A DNA stretch of 64,000 nt from Pyrenula massariospora (GCA_021030905.1 JAGFMI010000006.1:1178001-1242000); one strand, 5' to 3'. Positions 10,505 through 23,098 are shown, counted from the stretch's first letter. Made by a program: numbers and translations. Notes: a model not told the origin generated them from the sequence alone.

Positions 10505-12906
10505 ATGGAAGGGCTATCATCATCATCATCTTCAGAGCCCCCGCCGAAAAGGCAAAAGACCTCGCAAGAAGATAATGTTGCGTTGTCCCCGAAGATGGAA
10601 ATATCAAAATCTAGTGCTAGAGAGCCTCCTAGAGAGTCTAGGTCCATCTTTCCCCAAGAAGGCTCGACCGAAGATATCAGAGAAAAGGCTGTCGGTATTC
10701 GGCGTTTCGTTGGCTGTCATTCCTCTGGATTCTCCGGCATCTTGAAGAAAAGGTGAGTTCGTCCATCGAAATCCTCCTCCAGCATTCATTTTTCCTTTCT
10801 TCGTCGTATTGGCCACATCACTCACATCTGTAGATATACGGACTTCCTTGTAAATGAGATTCTTCCGGGCGGCGAGGTCCTTCATCTGCGGAACTTAGAT
10901 GGTCAGCAGGAAAGGCTTAATTCTACCAATGGCAATGACGGCCATGATTCTACGCCAATGCAGGCAAGAGAAGATCAGCCAGAGAGAGAGGCATCACTTT
11001 CAACCACAGAAAATGTGTCTTCCTTAAAGAAGCAAAACTTGCAGCCCAAAACTTCCCCGTTGGAGGAAACCACCACGGTAGGAAAGACTGCCTGGCTAAG
11101 CGTGATCTGACTGACTTGCCTCAGATATCCGAAGCAGATCGTAAAGTCTTAGAATCCTATCTGGAAGAAGAAACAACTTCAAAGCTCTTAGCCTTGTTTG
11201 ACAGCATCGTGACCTCTCAACAACCGCACAAAAATGTGGGAGTCGTGGTCTCGGCTGTGACACCAGAACGGTCGGCACGCGCCACCTTACATGCAGAAAT
11301 ACGCCGCATATTCTCTTCACGAGTAGAGTCCTTCACCGACAAGGATGGCGTTTTGAAATTCGGTCCAGCGAAAGCCTCTAGGTCGGCTCAGCAAGGCGGA
11401 CAGAACCGCCGTGGTAAACTGGGTTGGGAGGACAAGGGCGGAGAGTACCTTCACTTCTCGATCTACAAGGAGAACCGGGATACCATGGAAGTCATCTCTC
11501 ATCTGTGCCGCCAACTGAAGGTCAGCGCGAAGAGCTTTCAATTTGCGGGTACTAAAGACAAGCGAGCCGTTACGGTTCAAAGAGCCAGCGTCTTCAGGAT
11601 GGACGCAGGTCGTCTGGCCTCGCAGAATAAGCTTCTTCGAAGCTCTGCTTTGGGAGACTTTAAGCATCAGAGACAGGGATTACAGCTCGGCGATCTCAAG
11701 GGTAACGAGTTCCACCTTACGCTCCGAGATTGCTATTTTGTCGGTGATCACGAGCGCTCTATCACGGAGAGGGTCCAAAATGCAAAGAACACTATGTCAC
11801 TAGCGATCAAAGATTTACGACAACTGGGCTTCTTCAACTTCTACGGCCTCCAGCGATTCGGCACATTTTCAACCGGAACCGACACAATTGGTCTAAAAAT
11901 CCTCCAAGGCAACTTCCAAGGCGCAGTCAAAGCCATTCTCCACTACGACCCCTCAGCTCTCTCCGGCGCAGACGAATCTTCACCCGGCCAAAAAGTCGGC
12001 TCCGACGACCGCGTCCGCGCCTCCGCCATATCGCTCTACCAAACCACCCATCGCGCCGCCCCCGCCCTCGACAAACTGCCCCGCAAATTCTCCGCCGAGG
12101 CGAACCTCATCCGCCACCTGAGCAGGAGCCAGAACGACTACCTGGGCGCGCTCGGCACGATCCCGCGCAACCTGAGACTCATGTACGTGCACGCGTACCA
12201 GTCCCTGGTGTGGAACCGCGCCGTCGGCGCGCGGTGGGAGATGCACGGGGAGAAGGTCGTGGAGGGGGATTTGGTGATGGTTAATGAGCATAGGGACAAG
12301 GTCGAGAAGAGCGCCGCGGCGGATGTGGTTGATGCGGATGGGGAAGCCGTTTTGCTGCCTACGGGCGAGGATAGTGCGCTGACGGCGGACGACGCGTTTG
12401 AGCGGGCGCGGGCGCTCACCAAGGAAGAGGCGGCGAGTGGGCGGTATGAGATTTTCGACGTCGTGCTTCCGCTGCCGGGGTATGATGTTCTGTACCCGCC
12501 GAACGGGATGGTGGAGTTTTACAAGTCCTTTATGGCGAGCGAGGAGGGGGGCGGGCTTGATCCGTTCGATATGCGGAGGAAGCAGAAGGATTACAGTCTG
12601 AGTGGGAGCTATAGGAAGATGCTGGCGCGGATTGGGGAGGATTATGAGGTTGATGTGCGGGCGTATGAGGAGGAGGATGAGCAGTTTGTGCTGACGGATT
12701 TGGAGAGGGTGAGGAAGGGGAAGGGGGAAGATGGGAGTGCTTCTAAGGGAGCGGAAGACAGAATTGAGCGAGGGGAGCAGGGGAGTAGACTCGCGGTAAT
12801 TCTCAAGTTCCAGCTTGGCTCGAGTCAGTATGCGACGATGGCGCTGAGAGAGCTCTCCAAGGGAGGGATTGTTGCGTGGAAGCCGGACTTTGGCGGTGGG
12901 AGGTGA
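10505..12906 (+). CDS. PUS7: Multisubstrate tRNA pseudouridine synthase 7 (TruD family)
   Basis: Three exons, 10505-10752, 10834-11077 and 11125-12906, give 757 residues. The last intron is 47 bp with a CTGACTGAC branch region. The TruD hallmark GTKDKRAVT places the catalytic Asp at about residue 309. Other family segments follow: NFYGLQRFGT, the RYTDFLVNEI start of the fold, and MYVHAYQSLVWNRAV. TruD/Pus7 enzymes isomerise uridine to pseudouridine in tRNA (position 13 and others), U2 snRNA and mRNA. The protein is somewhat longer than yeast Pus7 (676 aa), mainly through a Ser-rich N-terminus and an acidic, Lys-rich insert near residues 690-720. GC content rises sharply after about 11950. It is a housekeeping gene and marks the left limit of the metabolite region. 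Confidence 0.93.
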
Positions 12907-13373
12907 GGCTGTCCTTGGATTATAAGCGTCAAGGCCTGGTCTAGTTCAGCATGGTTCATTACAGACTTTGTCAGACTTGGTTTTGGCGAAAACATAACTC
13001 AATAGGCTACCTGCTGGTGAACCATTAGACTTGGTCCTACCATGTACCAGCTCAAACCCCAGCGATCATTCACGTTCCTCCGAACAGCTTCAGGGCATCT
13101 TAACGGGCAAAGTATTGAGGTACTAACTCCATTCCATCCTTTTAAGATGCTGTCCTGAGAATAGTTGATATAGTGCACTAGACACGGAGCGAGAGAGCGT
13201 TCGCTCCTTTGCTTTAAATAGAACGACGCAGGCCAATAGTGCCTCAATCCCGCAACTAATAACAAATGCCCTGGCAAGTTCCTCCATGGTGTCGGAAGTC
13301 CACTGCACCATCTTGACATTTACAGATACGTGGCCCTCGTATTATATATCTTTGATCTTTCAACACATTGCCA
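12907..13373. other. Intergenic, convergent
   Basis: About 470 bp between PUS7 (+) and a hypothetical ORF (-). Short ORFs only; nothing supported. Confidence 0.45.
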
Positions 13374-13901
13374 TCAGACCAGGATGTCCGACCCTATACC
13401 CTCCTGCAAGATCTCTTCCCTGAGCCTGACTTTCGTATCGTATGCCACTGGGTGACCAAACTTGAGCTCGATCACGCGTAACGTAACTTCTATAAGGTGC
13501 CATCTGTATCGTTGCCGCCGCATTTTCTGGTAGCTCTCGCCTCCGAGCTCACAGAGCAGTTTGCGTTGACACGTGCACGTAGCCCAAAAGTTTGCGGCCG
13601 ACTTGTAGTCAAGCAGTGCAGCGACCTTCAGAATCACGACCAGGGCGATCGATCCCATATCGGGCGATAGCGTGTAGTAAAGGAAATTCTTGAAGCATTG
13701 CCGGTGGGTGTAGGTTCGACCCCGATAGCATGTGTGCCAGCTGGCTGGTATGCTGTGGAGGACGCAATGAGGCGCAGAGGTTGCGATGCGAGACTCGAAA
13801 TCTCTCTCCTCGGTTGCTAGCTCGTAATATCGGTAATGGAGTCGATTGATTATCTTATTGTGTATCGAGAGAGCGTGGGCTTGTCCTTGGGCCGCGGCCA
13901 T
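13374..13901 (-). CDS. Hypothetical protein, 175 aa, doubtful
   Basis: This is a single uninterrupted minus-strand frame. The middle (ALVVILKVAALLDYKSAANF) and the end (basic, then charged helices) look more protein-like than the surrounding frames, but I recognise no family, signal peptide or membrane span. Frames upstream on the same strand, up to about 14640, contain longish open stretches broken by stops, so this may be the surviving 3' part of a decayed gene. It could equally be a chance ORF. Confidence 0.3.
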   Translation of the reverse strand: MAAAQGQAHALSIHNKIINRLHYRYYELATEERDFESRIATSAPHCVLHSIPASWHTCYRGRTYTHRQCFKNFLYYTLSPDMGSIALVVILKVAALLDYKSAANFWATCTCQRKLLCELGGESYQKMRRQRYRWHLIEVTLRVIELKFGHPVAYDTKVRLREEILQEGIGSDILV

Positions 13902-14958
13902 TATGTAATATGGTGGAATGCTAAGGCTTGTACAGATGTTCTTGGAAGTTCGGATGCATCAAGGCCATTTCGACAAGAGATAGTCCCTAGAAGGAAGCCG
14001 CAAGATAGAGGTAGGGTAAATGTGCGAAGAGCTTGGAGTCTGAAGGAAATAGCAGTTTTGCCAATGTCAACATGTGGAAGGAACCAGTGTCGTCGGGGTT
14101 TGAATGCAAAATTGGCCGTGAAGAGCACGTGAGGGAAAGACAATGCGGGCTCTACATAGAGATTTGATGACTACCCTGAAAGAGACACCAAGCTCGAGAC
14201 CGAGGAATTCCACCTGCTCGGCCTTGAACTTTGTGGCATTTCAATTGCGCATAAAATGTAGCATGGTTTGCATCTCGCTGTTCCTCCATATCTATGATAG
14301 ATACGTCGGAAACCATTTGAAACGGCTATGGTCAGGGTTTGGTGGAGAGATTTCTGCTTTCAGGCTTGATTGCTGGCGAACGCATCAATTTAAGGCTTCC
14401 CCGTTGGGCCAGTCCACGTCGAGAGCGATAATAAAGAAGCCATGGTGCTCAGTCAAACGTTTTGGCGACCTCTGCAAGGGGTTGGGGTATATCAGATGTG
14501 CCAGGGCTCGAATCACCAAGCAGAACTATACGTTTGGTGACCCAATGTCGAAATGTGACGCGAAGGATGCATCTATAATTGGCAGGAGAAGCATTGCGTA
14601 CGCACGCATCATGTCTGACGCTTCGGCGTGCATCTCCGGTATTTGGAAATGAGGTGCGGAAGAGGGATTTGGTAGCTACTATAGGCCAGTAAATCTACAT
14701 ACATCCCCGACAAAGGTACTTTCATTAGTCGGCCGGCGTATGAGCCATGTTTGGCTGATAGAAGGAAGGCGGAAAGAAAGTCTGATATCAACTAGTTCAT
14801 CAAGTCTCCGGCGATCATCAATCGTTGGGCGGGAGACACCCCGCTCCACCCCCTAAATAGACCCGCCAACATCAATACTACCAAAACAACCGTAGTAAGA
14901 ACATGTATGGAAAATGGAGCCATCGAGTTAATAAATCCTGTCCCTCACTCTGCTAAGC
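13902..14958. other. Gene-poor stretch, possibly a decayed gene on the minus strand
   Basis: About 1 kb with several interrupted open stretches on the minus strand and one 169-codon plus-strand ORF (14143-14652) that lacks any motif. No feature can be supported. Confidence 0.35.
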
Positions 14959-16544
14959 CTAAGATTTCTCAGATTTCCCTTCAGAGATCTCTATTATTCT
15001 TTCACAAGCCACCACGCGTCCTTCGACTTTTCCAACACTCTCAGCGATCTTTTTAGCCTTCTCCAGCATGCCAGCCGACTGCGGACTTGCGATGACCTTC
15101 ACTAAAGCATGCCCGAACTCTGACGCCTGTACCCTTGGTGCGGCAGTCCGACTGCCCCATGCTCCAATACCTAACCACTCTACACGGGTTGCGAAGTCGT
15201 AGGTGTCCATCCAAACTGGTAGAACAACTTGAACAACGCCGGCACTGTGCCGCGTGTCAGTCAGGCTGACACCATGACTAATACGGGGTAGAGAACATAC
15301 CTAATTGCTTCATGATAGGAATTTGAGCCTCCATGATGAACCATGCAAATAACGTGACCGCTCTTAAGGATTGCTATCGGCTCGGCCGGGAGCCAATCTA
15401 CTATCCTCACACGACCAGACGCTATCTCGCCGGCAATAATCTCAAAGATACCACCTTCGGCTCGGATCCAATCCCTATTCTGGCCTTGAGTCTTGAGCTT
15501 CCATAGCACTTGCACGTCAGTCCTTTTGTCGAGCAAGGCTCTTAACCCGGTAGCGAATTCTAGAGCCAAGGCTTCGTCAAACAAGACGTGGGAGCCAAGA
15601 TTGATCAACACTGTTGGCCCTTTGCTCAACCAATCCTGTAGATCTGGGTGGCTCTTAGACAGCGGGACATAAGGAAGTAGAAGTGGGCCGCAACCTGTAA
15701 AGTTAGGGGGGAAATGTAACGGGAATTCGGCCTCAGGAGTTGATGGCACTAGGTGATGAATTTCATTTCCGAATCCTTCAAACAAGGACGGAGTTCTCCC
15801 TTCAACGCCACAGGAATTTCGATACGCTGTGAGCTCCTTTACTAAGGGAGAATTGAGCTTAGACATGACAGCTCGAATTGTGAGAAAGGTGTTTCCAGGG
15901 ATGAGCCACCACGGAAGTGGAAATGGCCAGCCGGAGCAAATCCTGGAGAAACCAATGGTCAGAGTAGAACAGTACAATATGCAAGGCTCGACCTACTGTG
16001 GATATTTCCATAGTGGAGACAGGGCTGTTTGCTCCCTGATTGCATGGTCTCTGATAGTATTGGGACTGAGTATGTGGAACTTTATGCCTGACGTGTTGCA
16101 TGCGTCAATGGCCTGGCTAAGAAGTGGGTCGACCACAACGACGTCTGGCCGGACAGACTGCAGAATTTCCGCACAGCTGCTGTAGCCGATCATGTACTCC
16201 GGGCCGTTCCATGAGGCGAAAGTCGCCGGGAGGACTCGCTTGTATGCATACAGCGCTCCTTGGAAGCCGGGGGGATGCATCTCGACGAATTCATTCTTTC
16301 GACCCGCAGCCTCCTTCATGGACTTGCCGGCAATCAAATGGAAGGTTGCTTTGCCAGCAACCCCGGCCGACAGCTCGGCCGCGGTGTCATTGAGAGTTGA
16401 GACAGACTGTTGAAGAACCGAGAAGGATGCGAGGTGGACGCGGTACTGGGGCCGTAGCAGAAACTCGTGGGCTACAGCCAGACATACGGTCGACTGGCCG
16501 AGTTCGCCGTTGGTGAAGAAGAGGATATCCCTGCTCTGGGCCAT
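14959..16544 (-). CDS. UDP-glycosyltransferase (GT1 family)
   Basis: Three minus-strand exons, 16544-15997, 15942-15301 and 15244-14959, give 491 residues; the introns are 54 and 56 bp, both with CTGAC branch points. The N-terminal Rossmann half starts DILFFTNGELGQSTVCLAVA, where GT1 enzymes hold the acceptor. The C-terminal half has the nucleotide-sugar signature HHGGSNSYHEA at residues about 386-396 followed by GVVQVVLPVWMDTYDFATR, the usual GT1 continuation. Such enzymes move a sugar, often glucose from UDP-glucose, onto small lipophilic acceptors. No signal peptide or C-terminal membrane anchor is evident, so it is probably cytosolic. It lies divergent from the trans-enoyl reductase gene across a 1.2-kb shared promoter region, which suggests co-regulation with the metabolite genes. 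Sugar and acceptor cannot be read from sequence. Confidence 0.85.
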
Positions 16545-17737
16545 GATTGTGGGTAAAAGTGAGAGGCACAGTGTTCCAGGTTACGTAGACACGTACAGAA
16601 GACCGTACTTCAAAAACATTTGGATAGAAACAAACTCCCTTTCGCGAACATTATCACGATCATCTTGCCAGGGATGAAAGATGTACGGCAAAAAAGGAAG
16701 CTGGAATGAACATACATTTTCTGGGTGGGAGGGGGGCCATACAATGCTCCCTTAGATTCCCTGACCTTGGATAAGCAGCAAAAGTGTCCTACCCTGGTCG
16801 GAAACCACAAGCGAACCAAACAAAGTCGATCAGTACGCACTCAATGACCTCACACAGAAGAATTCATTAATGAAACGGTCCAATTCTTCGAAACGCTTAT
16901 CTCCATCTGTTGACTTGCAGATCCGCCTGCGAGATCGTAGGGCCGGAGTGTGAAACACGGAGCTAATTCCGAGGTGTTTACCCCTTTAGTCCTTACCCAC
17001 ATGTCAGACTGCCGAAAAGACACCATGATGACACAGATAAAAATGTTCCGGCCTTATAAAAATGCTGACAGCTTAGCTGTGCCTGTTGCAGTATACTTTT
17101 CAGAGCTGAAGGAACCGGCCCGCCTGACGCAAGCTGATCGTGTGTGGCGTTTGGCGCGCTGGCTTACGATGTTCGGTAACTTAAGGCGGGTGCGATAGAT
17201 CTAACCGACGCGCGCGGCGAACACAAGCTTTCCGTGTAGTACAATGATGGAGACAGTGCATTATGAGGCTGAATGCTATTTCTATCAAACAACGTCACAA
17301 TGGGAAATCAAGGCTGACCCCCCAAAATACTTCCAAAGCTAGCGATCATCCGGGTCAGGAAAAAGCTGACAGAGATCGGTTTTGGATAGCTTGCCAATCT
17401 AGCAGCATCATCTACTTCCTCTTTAAGCTTATCCGAACATAGTGAACGTAGCGATCTCCGGTATTCGGCTCTTTGCAGAGCTTTCGTGTCCGGATTCATG
17501 AGCATGGCAAGTATGACGAACTAAGTGATGCTCGTAGTGCCACCACCTCGACAGCAGTATCAAGTGGACCCGACTTGCTCTGCTCCCTATCTATCTACGG
17601 GGTCCTGGCTCAACAGACTCATGCTTTAGAAGATTCTTACACCTCTACCTATCCAAACTTCTAAAATCTTCCGTACGCAGATAGAAAATCTCTGCAAGTC
17701 CATTCCTTCAACACTCCGGCAACCTACCGCATTCACC
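16545..17737. other. Divergent promoter region between glycosyltransferase and enoyl reductase
   Basis: About 1.2 kb. A TATAAAAA stretch lies near 17055. No complete gene is recognised. The layout would allow coordinated control of the two flanking genes, but I could not identify a convincing operator. Confidence 0.45.
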
Positions 17738-18996
17738 ATGCCACTCCCCTCCACCCCCCTAGCCCAAACCGCCATCATCGCCGGTGATGACCTCGACTTC
17801 CTCATCTCCCGCAATGCCCCCGTCCCGACCCTCCTCCCCACCCAGATCCTCATCAAAACCGCCTACGTGGCCCTCAACCCCGTCGACACCAAGCTCGTCG
17901 GCGACTTCGTCACCCCCGGCGCAACCTTCGGCTTCGACTGCGCCGGCACCATCGTCGCGGTGGGTGACGCTGTTAGCCGAGACCTTCGTCCGGGGGATCG
18001 CGTCTGCGGCTCTGCTGATGCAATGAACCCCAAGCGGCCGCAGGGTGGCGCGTTTGCCGAGTATGTGGTGCTCCCCGGCGAGCTCGCGCTCAAAGTGCCT
18101 GATGGGATGGGGATGGAAGCGGCGGCGTCGCTGGGGACGGCGATTGCGTCCGCGAGCATGGCGCTGTTCTGGTCGTTGGGGATCTCGGGTGACCTTTTGA
18201 GGAACCCACTGAAGAAGGGGAGTGAGGACGTGGAGGAGGTGTTGGTTTACGGGGGTAGCTCGGCGACAGGGACGATGGTTATACAGATGGTAAAGCTGTA
18301 TGTTTCTCCCTTTTGTTTGTTTCGATTTTGCCCCTTTATAATCAAGTCATATCAAGACGGCATTGTTAACACAAAACTCTAGGTGCGGTCTTATACCTAT
18401 CACAACCTGCTCTCCAAAGAATTTCTCCCTCGTCAAAGAATATGGCGCGGCCGCTGCCTTCGGTAAGCTTTAATCCTCCTTGTGCTCCTGGGCGTACACG
18501 TTTTCTTGCCCTTGATCACCTCTAGCCCACTCTTACTGACGACCGTCCAGACTATAACTCTCCGAACTGCGCTGCGGACATTCGAGCCTATACGAAGAAC
18601 AACCTCGCGTACGCTGTGGACTGCATCACGCAGCCGGACAGTCTGAAGATCTGCTACGGAGCGATCGGGCGCGCTGGTGGTCGATACACCGCGCTCGACC
18701 CGTTCCCGCAGGCACTCGCCACACGGCGCGTGATCAAGCCAGACTGGATCTTGGCTACGCGAATTATTGGTGAGGGATGTGCATGGCCGGAGCCGTACCA
18801 TAGTGAGAGAGAGGAAGCGTTTTTGGAGTGGGGCAAGGGAGTGATGGAGGCAGTACAAGACAAGTTAGAGGCGGATGCGATCCGACCACATCCGATAAGT
18901 TTGGAGGAGCCTGGATGGGAAGGTGTGCTTAAAGGAGTCGGGAAATTGAGGAGGAAGGAGGTTAGTGGGAAGAAGTTGGTGTATAGGATATCGTGA
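17738..18996 (+). CDS. Stand-alone trans-acting enoyl reductase (MDR superfamily) for the PKS-NRPS
   Basis: Exons 17738-18297, 18383-18462 and 18551-18996 give 361 residues; introns have GTATGT and GTAAGC donors, and all phases join. The N-terminal GroES-like part has AYVALNPVDTKLVGDF and FGFDCAGTIVAVG; the NADPH-binding half has VLVYGGSSATGTMVIQMVK. The catalytic-zinc ligands of alcohol dehydrogenases are absent. This is the pattern of LovC/ApdC/TenC-type reductases, which dock on highly reducing PKSs lacking their own ER and reduce chosen alpha,beta-double bonds. The PKS-NRPS in this window lacks an ER motif, so this is its likely partner, although the two genes lie 16 kb apart. A quinone oxidoreductase of another role is the main alternative. 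Confidence 0.88.
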
Positions 18997-20353
18997 TCAA
19001 TGGAATATTGGTTGAGATTTGCGGATAGATTAGCAATGCGTATTTGTTGCGGACGATCAGAATAAAGTCTCTTTCTTTCCGAGCCACTTGTTGTTTGTAG
19101 CCACAACAGAATATTTGGCCCGTCTAAAACCGTTGGTCATTATCACCTATCTTGCTGTAGTGAAGGGGCTTTTCTGAAGCCGTAGAGGGGTTCAATCTCG
19201 TGGTGCTTTAGTGAAAGGGGGCGCATTTCGTGGTTTGGACAGTAAGGTCTTCATAATAATTAATCAGCATTTTACACAAACAGTAAAGAGGCACGAATCC
19301 AAAATCAAAAGTCGAACACGCAAACATATGTCTGAGCGATCGGGATTACGAACCCGAACCGCCTGGGGTAAACCCTGTTAGAATTCCATAAATAAAGACG
19401 CTACGGATCGCATTCATCTGTTGACGCCTGTAGAACAAAACGCCGAGTCTTTGCTATTGTAATCCGATGGACAATCTAAGACCGCTGGCGCCTTCCTCGA
19501 GACGGAGAAGCGGCCGCCAATTCTTTGGATACCTGTCAAATTCCAGATGCCAATTTGTGGACGTAAATTCAAATGAGGCTCTCACGTGCCGTCCCCCTGT
19601 GCGAGCACCATGATGAGGACCACAAGGTGGTCACGGCGGAAATTTCTTGGTGAATCTCTGTTGTAGCGAGGCATGAACACCAGAATATCGCGTGCAGTGA
19701 TTGGAACGGCTTCTTGCGGGATAGCCGCCAGTGTCGGACAGACAAGGGAGGATTGTCAGGAACGCCTCGACGGTGGGGGACGGGCACCCCGAGAGAAGGA
19801 GTCGAAGCGTTGACTGTGTGACTGGGCGCACGATGAAGCTGCGTCGGTTGCTGCCGCCAAGCCGGGTCGGACCAGGGTCACGTTTGGTGCGCTCGCAGAG
19901 CTGCTGTGATAGGTACGGAGAGGTAACAAGGGAGGTTTAGCTGGGTATGAAGACGTGGGAGGCGCTCCATGAGTTCGCCTGCTGAGATTGCACTTACTAT
20001 GTATACCGGGCGGTTGCAACGGCTTTGGCGTCGACGGCGCTCTAGCCCAAAAGGCGATATGCTACCCGAGCCCGTGCTGAAGTCGTGGCGGCGAGGCTGA
20101 GGGATGAGCATCATCTGCCAGATAAAGTCGGCGAGCCAAGAGAGCGTCGTTGGCATCTTCGACCATCCTCCCAGCTGCATAGCCGCGCGCCTTTCAACTT
20201 CGATTGTCCTCATTCTAGAGCAACGTTCGCACCGTCCCAGCGTTGGCTCGATATGTAGCACGCTGAACATGCGTCGGGACACGTCAACCGCCCGACTTGT
20301 TCCGAAGGCTCTCTCCACGAATCCTCCGAGAGCTCACGCTCCAAACAGCTCCC
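18997..20353. other. Intergenic, upstream of the Zn2Cys6 regulator
   Basis: About 1.36 kb. The first part is AT-rich; the part after 19560 is GC-richer with overlapping short ORFs on both strands and no motif. A tRNA B-box-like stretch at about 19338-19362 was considered and rejected. Confidence 0.45.
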
Positions 20354-21861
20354 ATGGAGAACGACCAACGGAGGTCGCCCGCTCGATTCCGTGCTCCCAG
20401 GCTCTATCACAAGAAGTCTCGCGCTGGTTGGTATGTGTTCCCGACACGCCTCATGAGGCTCGAGAAAACTAACGGCCCCCGGAAACAACAGCCAGAGATG
20501 TAAAGCTCGACGGGTGAAGGTAAGCCTTTCAAGTACCCACAAGTGACGTCAAATGAGCTGAAGTTGCTGTGCACATTGTTCCTCAAGCCTTGCAGCGGTC
20601 ATTGAGACGATCTTTCCCCTCTATGTTGGGCAGCGGAAACTGACATTTGGCACAGTGCGATGAGTTCCGGCCCATTTGCGGTAGTTGCAGTCGCCACAAA
20701 GTCCCATGCATCTACGGCGAGCAGACACCAGCCCCCGCATCAATTCCAGAGAACCCCAACGGGATATGCAGCTCCTCAGAATCCCCCGATGTATCTGAAA
20801 CGATTGATACCCCGTCACTTGGAACAATATCCCCAATTCTTCCTCCACCAAGGGGGGTGGAAAGCGCGGTTCCGTCGGTGAACACTCCTTTCGCCGACTT
20901 CAGCGTCGGGGATGAGTATGATATACCAGAATCAAAACCAAGGCGCTTGCTCGAGCTCCGACTTTTGCAAAACTATTTAACTCACATTAGTAAGCCGTTC
21001 GGGATTGTCCAAGGCGCGGGTGTTCATGACGCATGGGCAACTGAAGTACCAAAAATGGCATTCCGATCTGAAAATCTCTTATACGCAATTTTCTCGATAT
21101 CTGCGTCGCATCTACTAAGAGATGAACCAGACAATGTCGAGCTCCATTCTGCACGACAGAGTTATTTAGGTCTAGCCCTTCGTGAGCAGCGCAAAGCTGT
21201 CACTGTTTTGAGCAAGGAAAACGCAGATTGCATATGTTTTTCGAGTTTGTTAATCCTCATCAATTCCTTTGCTACATTACAAGAGCGAACCATTGAACCG
21301 TACTCGCCTCCAATGGAGTGGTTAAATCTGGGGAAAGGGAGCAATTCAGTCTTCACTGTCGCCTTAGCAATGATACAAGATCATGAAACAGCGACAATCA
21401 TGCCCATCGTCAATACTGCCCCGGAGTTTAGAATTCGCAATCAGGAAATATATTCCGAAGACAATCGGAAGCCATTTGTGAATTTACTACGCCCAGACAT
21501 CCCAAATGGGCAGGAGATATGGGATCAAGAGACCCGTGAAGCGTATGAACATACAGTCGGATACATTGGATCTATTCAACGTGCGATCAGTGAGAAGGCA
21601 GCAATTCTGCCGCTGTGCCGGAGGATAATGGCATTCGCATTTCTCGTTCCGAAACGATTCATTGAGCTTCTGGACCAACAGCAGCCACGGGCACTGGTCG
21701 TACTTGCACATTACTTTGCACTGGTGGCGAAGGTGGAGGGTGTCTGGTGGATTGGCAACTCCGCAGAGAGAGAAATTCGTGGTGTCGAGAGTGTACTTCC
21801 GCCGGAATGGCAAGTTCAAATGGGTTGGCCACTGGGAATGGCCGGGCTAACACCGCGATGA
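20354..21861 (+). CDS. Zn2Cys6 (C6) fungal transcription factor
   Basis: Three exons, 20354-20430, 20492-20519 (only 28 bp) and 20656-21861, give 436 residues. Splicing assembles the complete binuclear zinc cluster C-x2-C-x6-C-x6-C-x2-C-x6-C, with CQRCKARRVK encoded across the micro-exon and CDEFRPICGSC at the start of exon 3. The rest resembles the short fungal-specific regulatory region (LRLLQNYL...ISASHLL) and ends near a WPLGMAGL motif. There is no obvious coiled coil after the cluster. Such proteins bind CGG-type sites and often regulate the metabolite genes among which they lie. It sits between the enoyl reductase and the ABC exporter, so a pathway role is likely but inferred. Confidence 0.85.
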
Positions 21862-22235
21862 TGGTAAGCCAGAAATGATCCAAGCATGTCCCCTTTGATG
21901 GGTCAGGTCTCGCCTGTTGCCATTCCGAGGCTTCCAATTCCAGCAGTGGTCATCAATTTCACGCCTGATGTTCAACGTCTTTCAAGGGCGTAAGCAGATC
22001 ATTCTGCACAAGGAAAACTCCGAGGAATTGCTTTCCATTTTACAGCGTTTGGGTCATATGGAAAATTCTATTCTTCACCACTGATTCAGCTCGCCGCTAA
22101 TCGCTACTCGCTAACCGATCGAACCCCCTCGACATTAATCGCTCGATCCCACTGGACATTGATTACTCAACCTTTCCGGAGATTGTTCGCTCGACTCCTC
22201 GCCGCTAATCGCTGGACCGCCCACAATTCGGCGCT
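21862..22235. other. Intergenic, convergent
   Basis: 374 bp between the C6 regulator (+) and a membrane protein (-). A repeated phrase of the type GCCGCTAATCGCT occurs near 22090-22210 (about three imperfect copies). No gene. Confidence 0.4.
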
Positions 22236-23098
22236 TTACGCCTTACCTGACCGTGTTCTCTCTCGTCTCATTGCGCCCATATCGCGCGTCGAGAAGCCGG
22301 TGACGATGAGGAGAAGGACAACCAGCATCTCTGGAAGCACACCGAGGCAAATTTTCAGGGCCAAAGAATTTTTGACCGTCGAAGAATTCACGGTATAGAA
22401 AACTGTAGCCCAAATAACGCGGACCGCTAGGAGCGGAAGGGCAATCAGGACCGCGTACAAAAGCTATGATATTGATGAGCAAAGGTGACCGATGTGATCA
22501 CAAAACTTACCCTAGTGCCCTGGTCAAAATATGCTACCGAGGTCTGTCTTCTCGCGCGCGAATGAACTGAGATACTTGCCCAGAGGAAGAGCAAGAGCCA
22601 GCAAAAGTCAATGATGGCCAAGCCAACATCCAAGAGCGTTTGATCAATCGATTTCCGGTGCGCTGCATTCAGTGCTGAGGCACGGGAAGCGATGAGTGCC
22701 ATGCCCGCCGCAACGACGACATGATACTGTATTACGATAAACCATTCGAGACCGCGTCTGAATGAGGCACTACGTGCGAGTCGCCTGTTGCTTTGTTAGT
22801 CGTATTCGAAGGAACAATGGACCATCTCTTACGCCTCATGAACGATACTAAAGGTTGCAAGAAACAGTGGAGATAAACCAAGACTGCTGACTATCGTTGC
22901 TCCGGTGCCGACCTTGTGTTTGTGCTCGTCGCTTACCACCATAGCGCAACCGATGACTCGGAGGAGGCAAAAGACATTGATATAGAACCAGCCCAGGAAG
23001 CCGCGTCTGCCATGTTTGACGAGACAGTAGAGAGCGGGAAGTGAGAAGATAGCGAAGATTGCAATCTCTGCCTTGTTCAACGACGAGGTGGGAGACAT
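22236..23098 (-). CDS. Multi-span membrane protein (fungal DUF7702-like)
   Basis: Three minus-strand exons, 23098-22833, 22784-22511 and 22463-22236, give 255 residues; introns are 48 and 47 bp, the first with a CGACTAAC branch point. I count about seven hydrophobic segments, starting with IAIFAIFSLPALYCLV, then an N-proximal GWFYINVFCLLRVIG, and ending with a Lys/Arg-rich tail, so the protein is polytopic. The arrangement matches the fungal integral-membrane family annotated as DUF7702, related in layout to RTA1-like and GPCR-like proteins. No catalytic motif is visible. Its place between the C6 regulator and the ABC exporter suggests it may be part of the region, for instance in tolerance or transport, but that is inference only. 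Confidence 0.75.

Noticed and set aside
13711-13724. GGTTCGACCCC, an apparent tRNA B-box
   Set aside because: The flanking bases do not pair to make a T-stem, and no cloverleaf fits.
17804-17813. ATCTCCCGCA, a match to the ToxE tox-box (ATCTCNCGNA); a second match on the minus strand at 8178-8187
   Set aside because: Eight fixed bases are expected about twice in 64 kb on both strands, and both hits lie inside exons (enoyl reductase and Hsp70-like). No promoter hit was found by eye; a proper scan is needed.
19338-19362. tRNA-like T-arm/B-box on the minus strand (GGTTCGTAATCC region)
   Set aside because: The T-loop has one base too many, and no acceptor stem, D-arm or anticodon stem of correct size can be formed around it.
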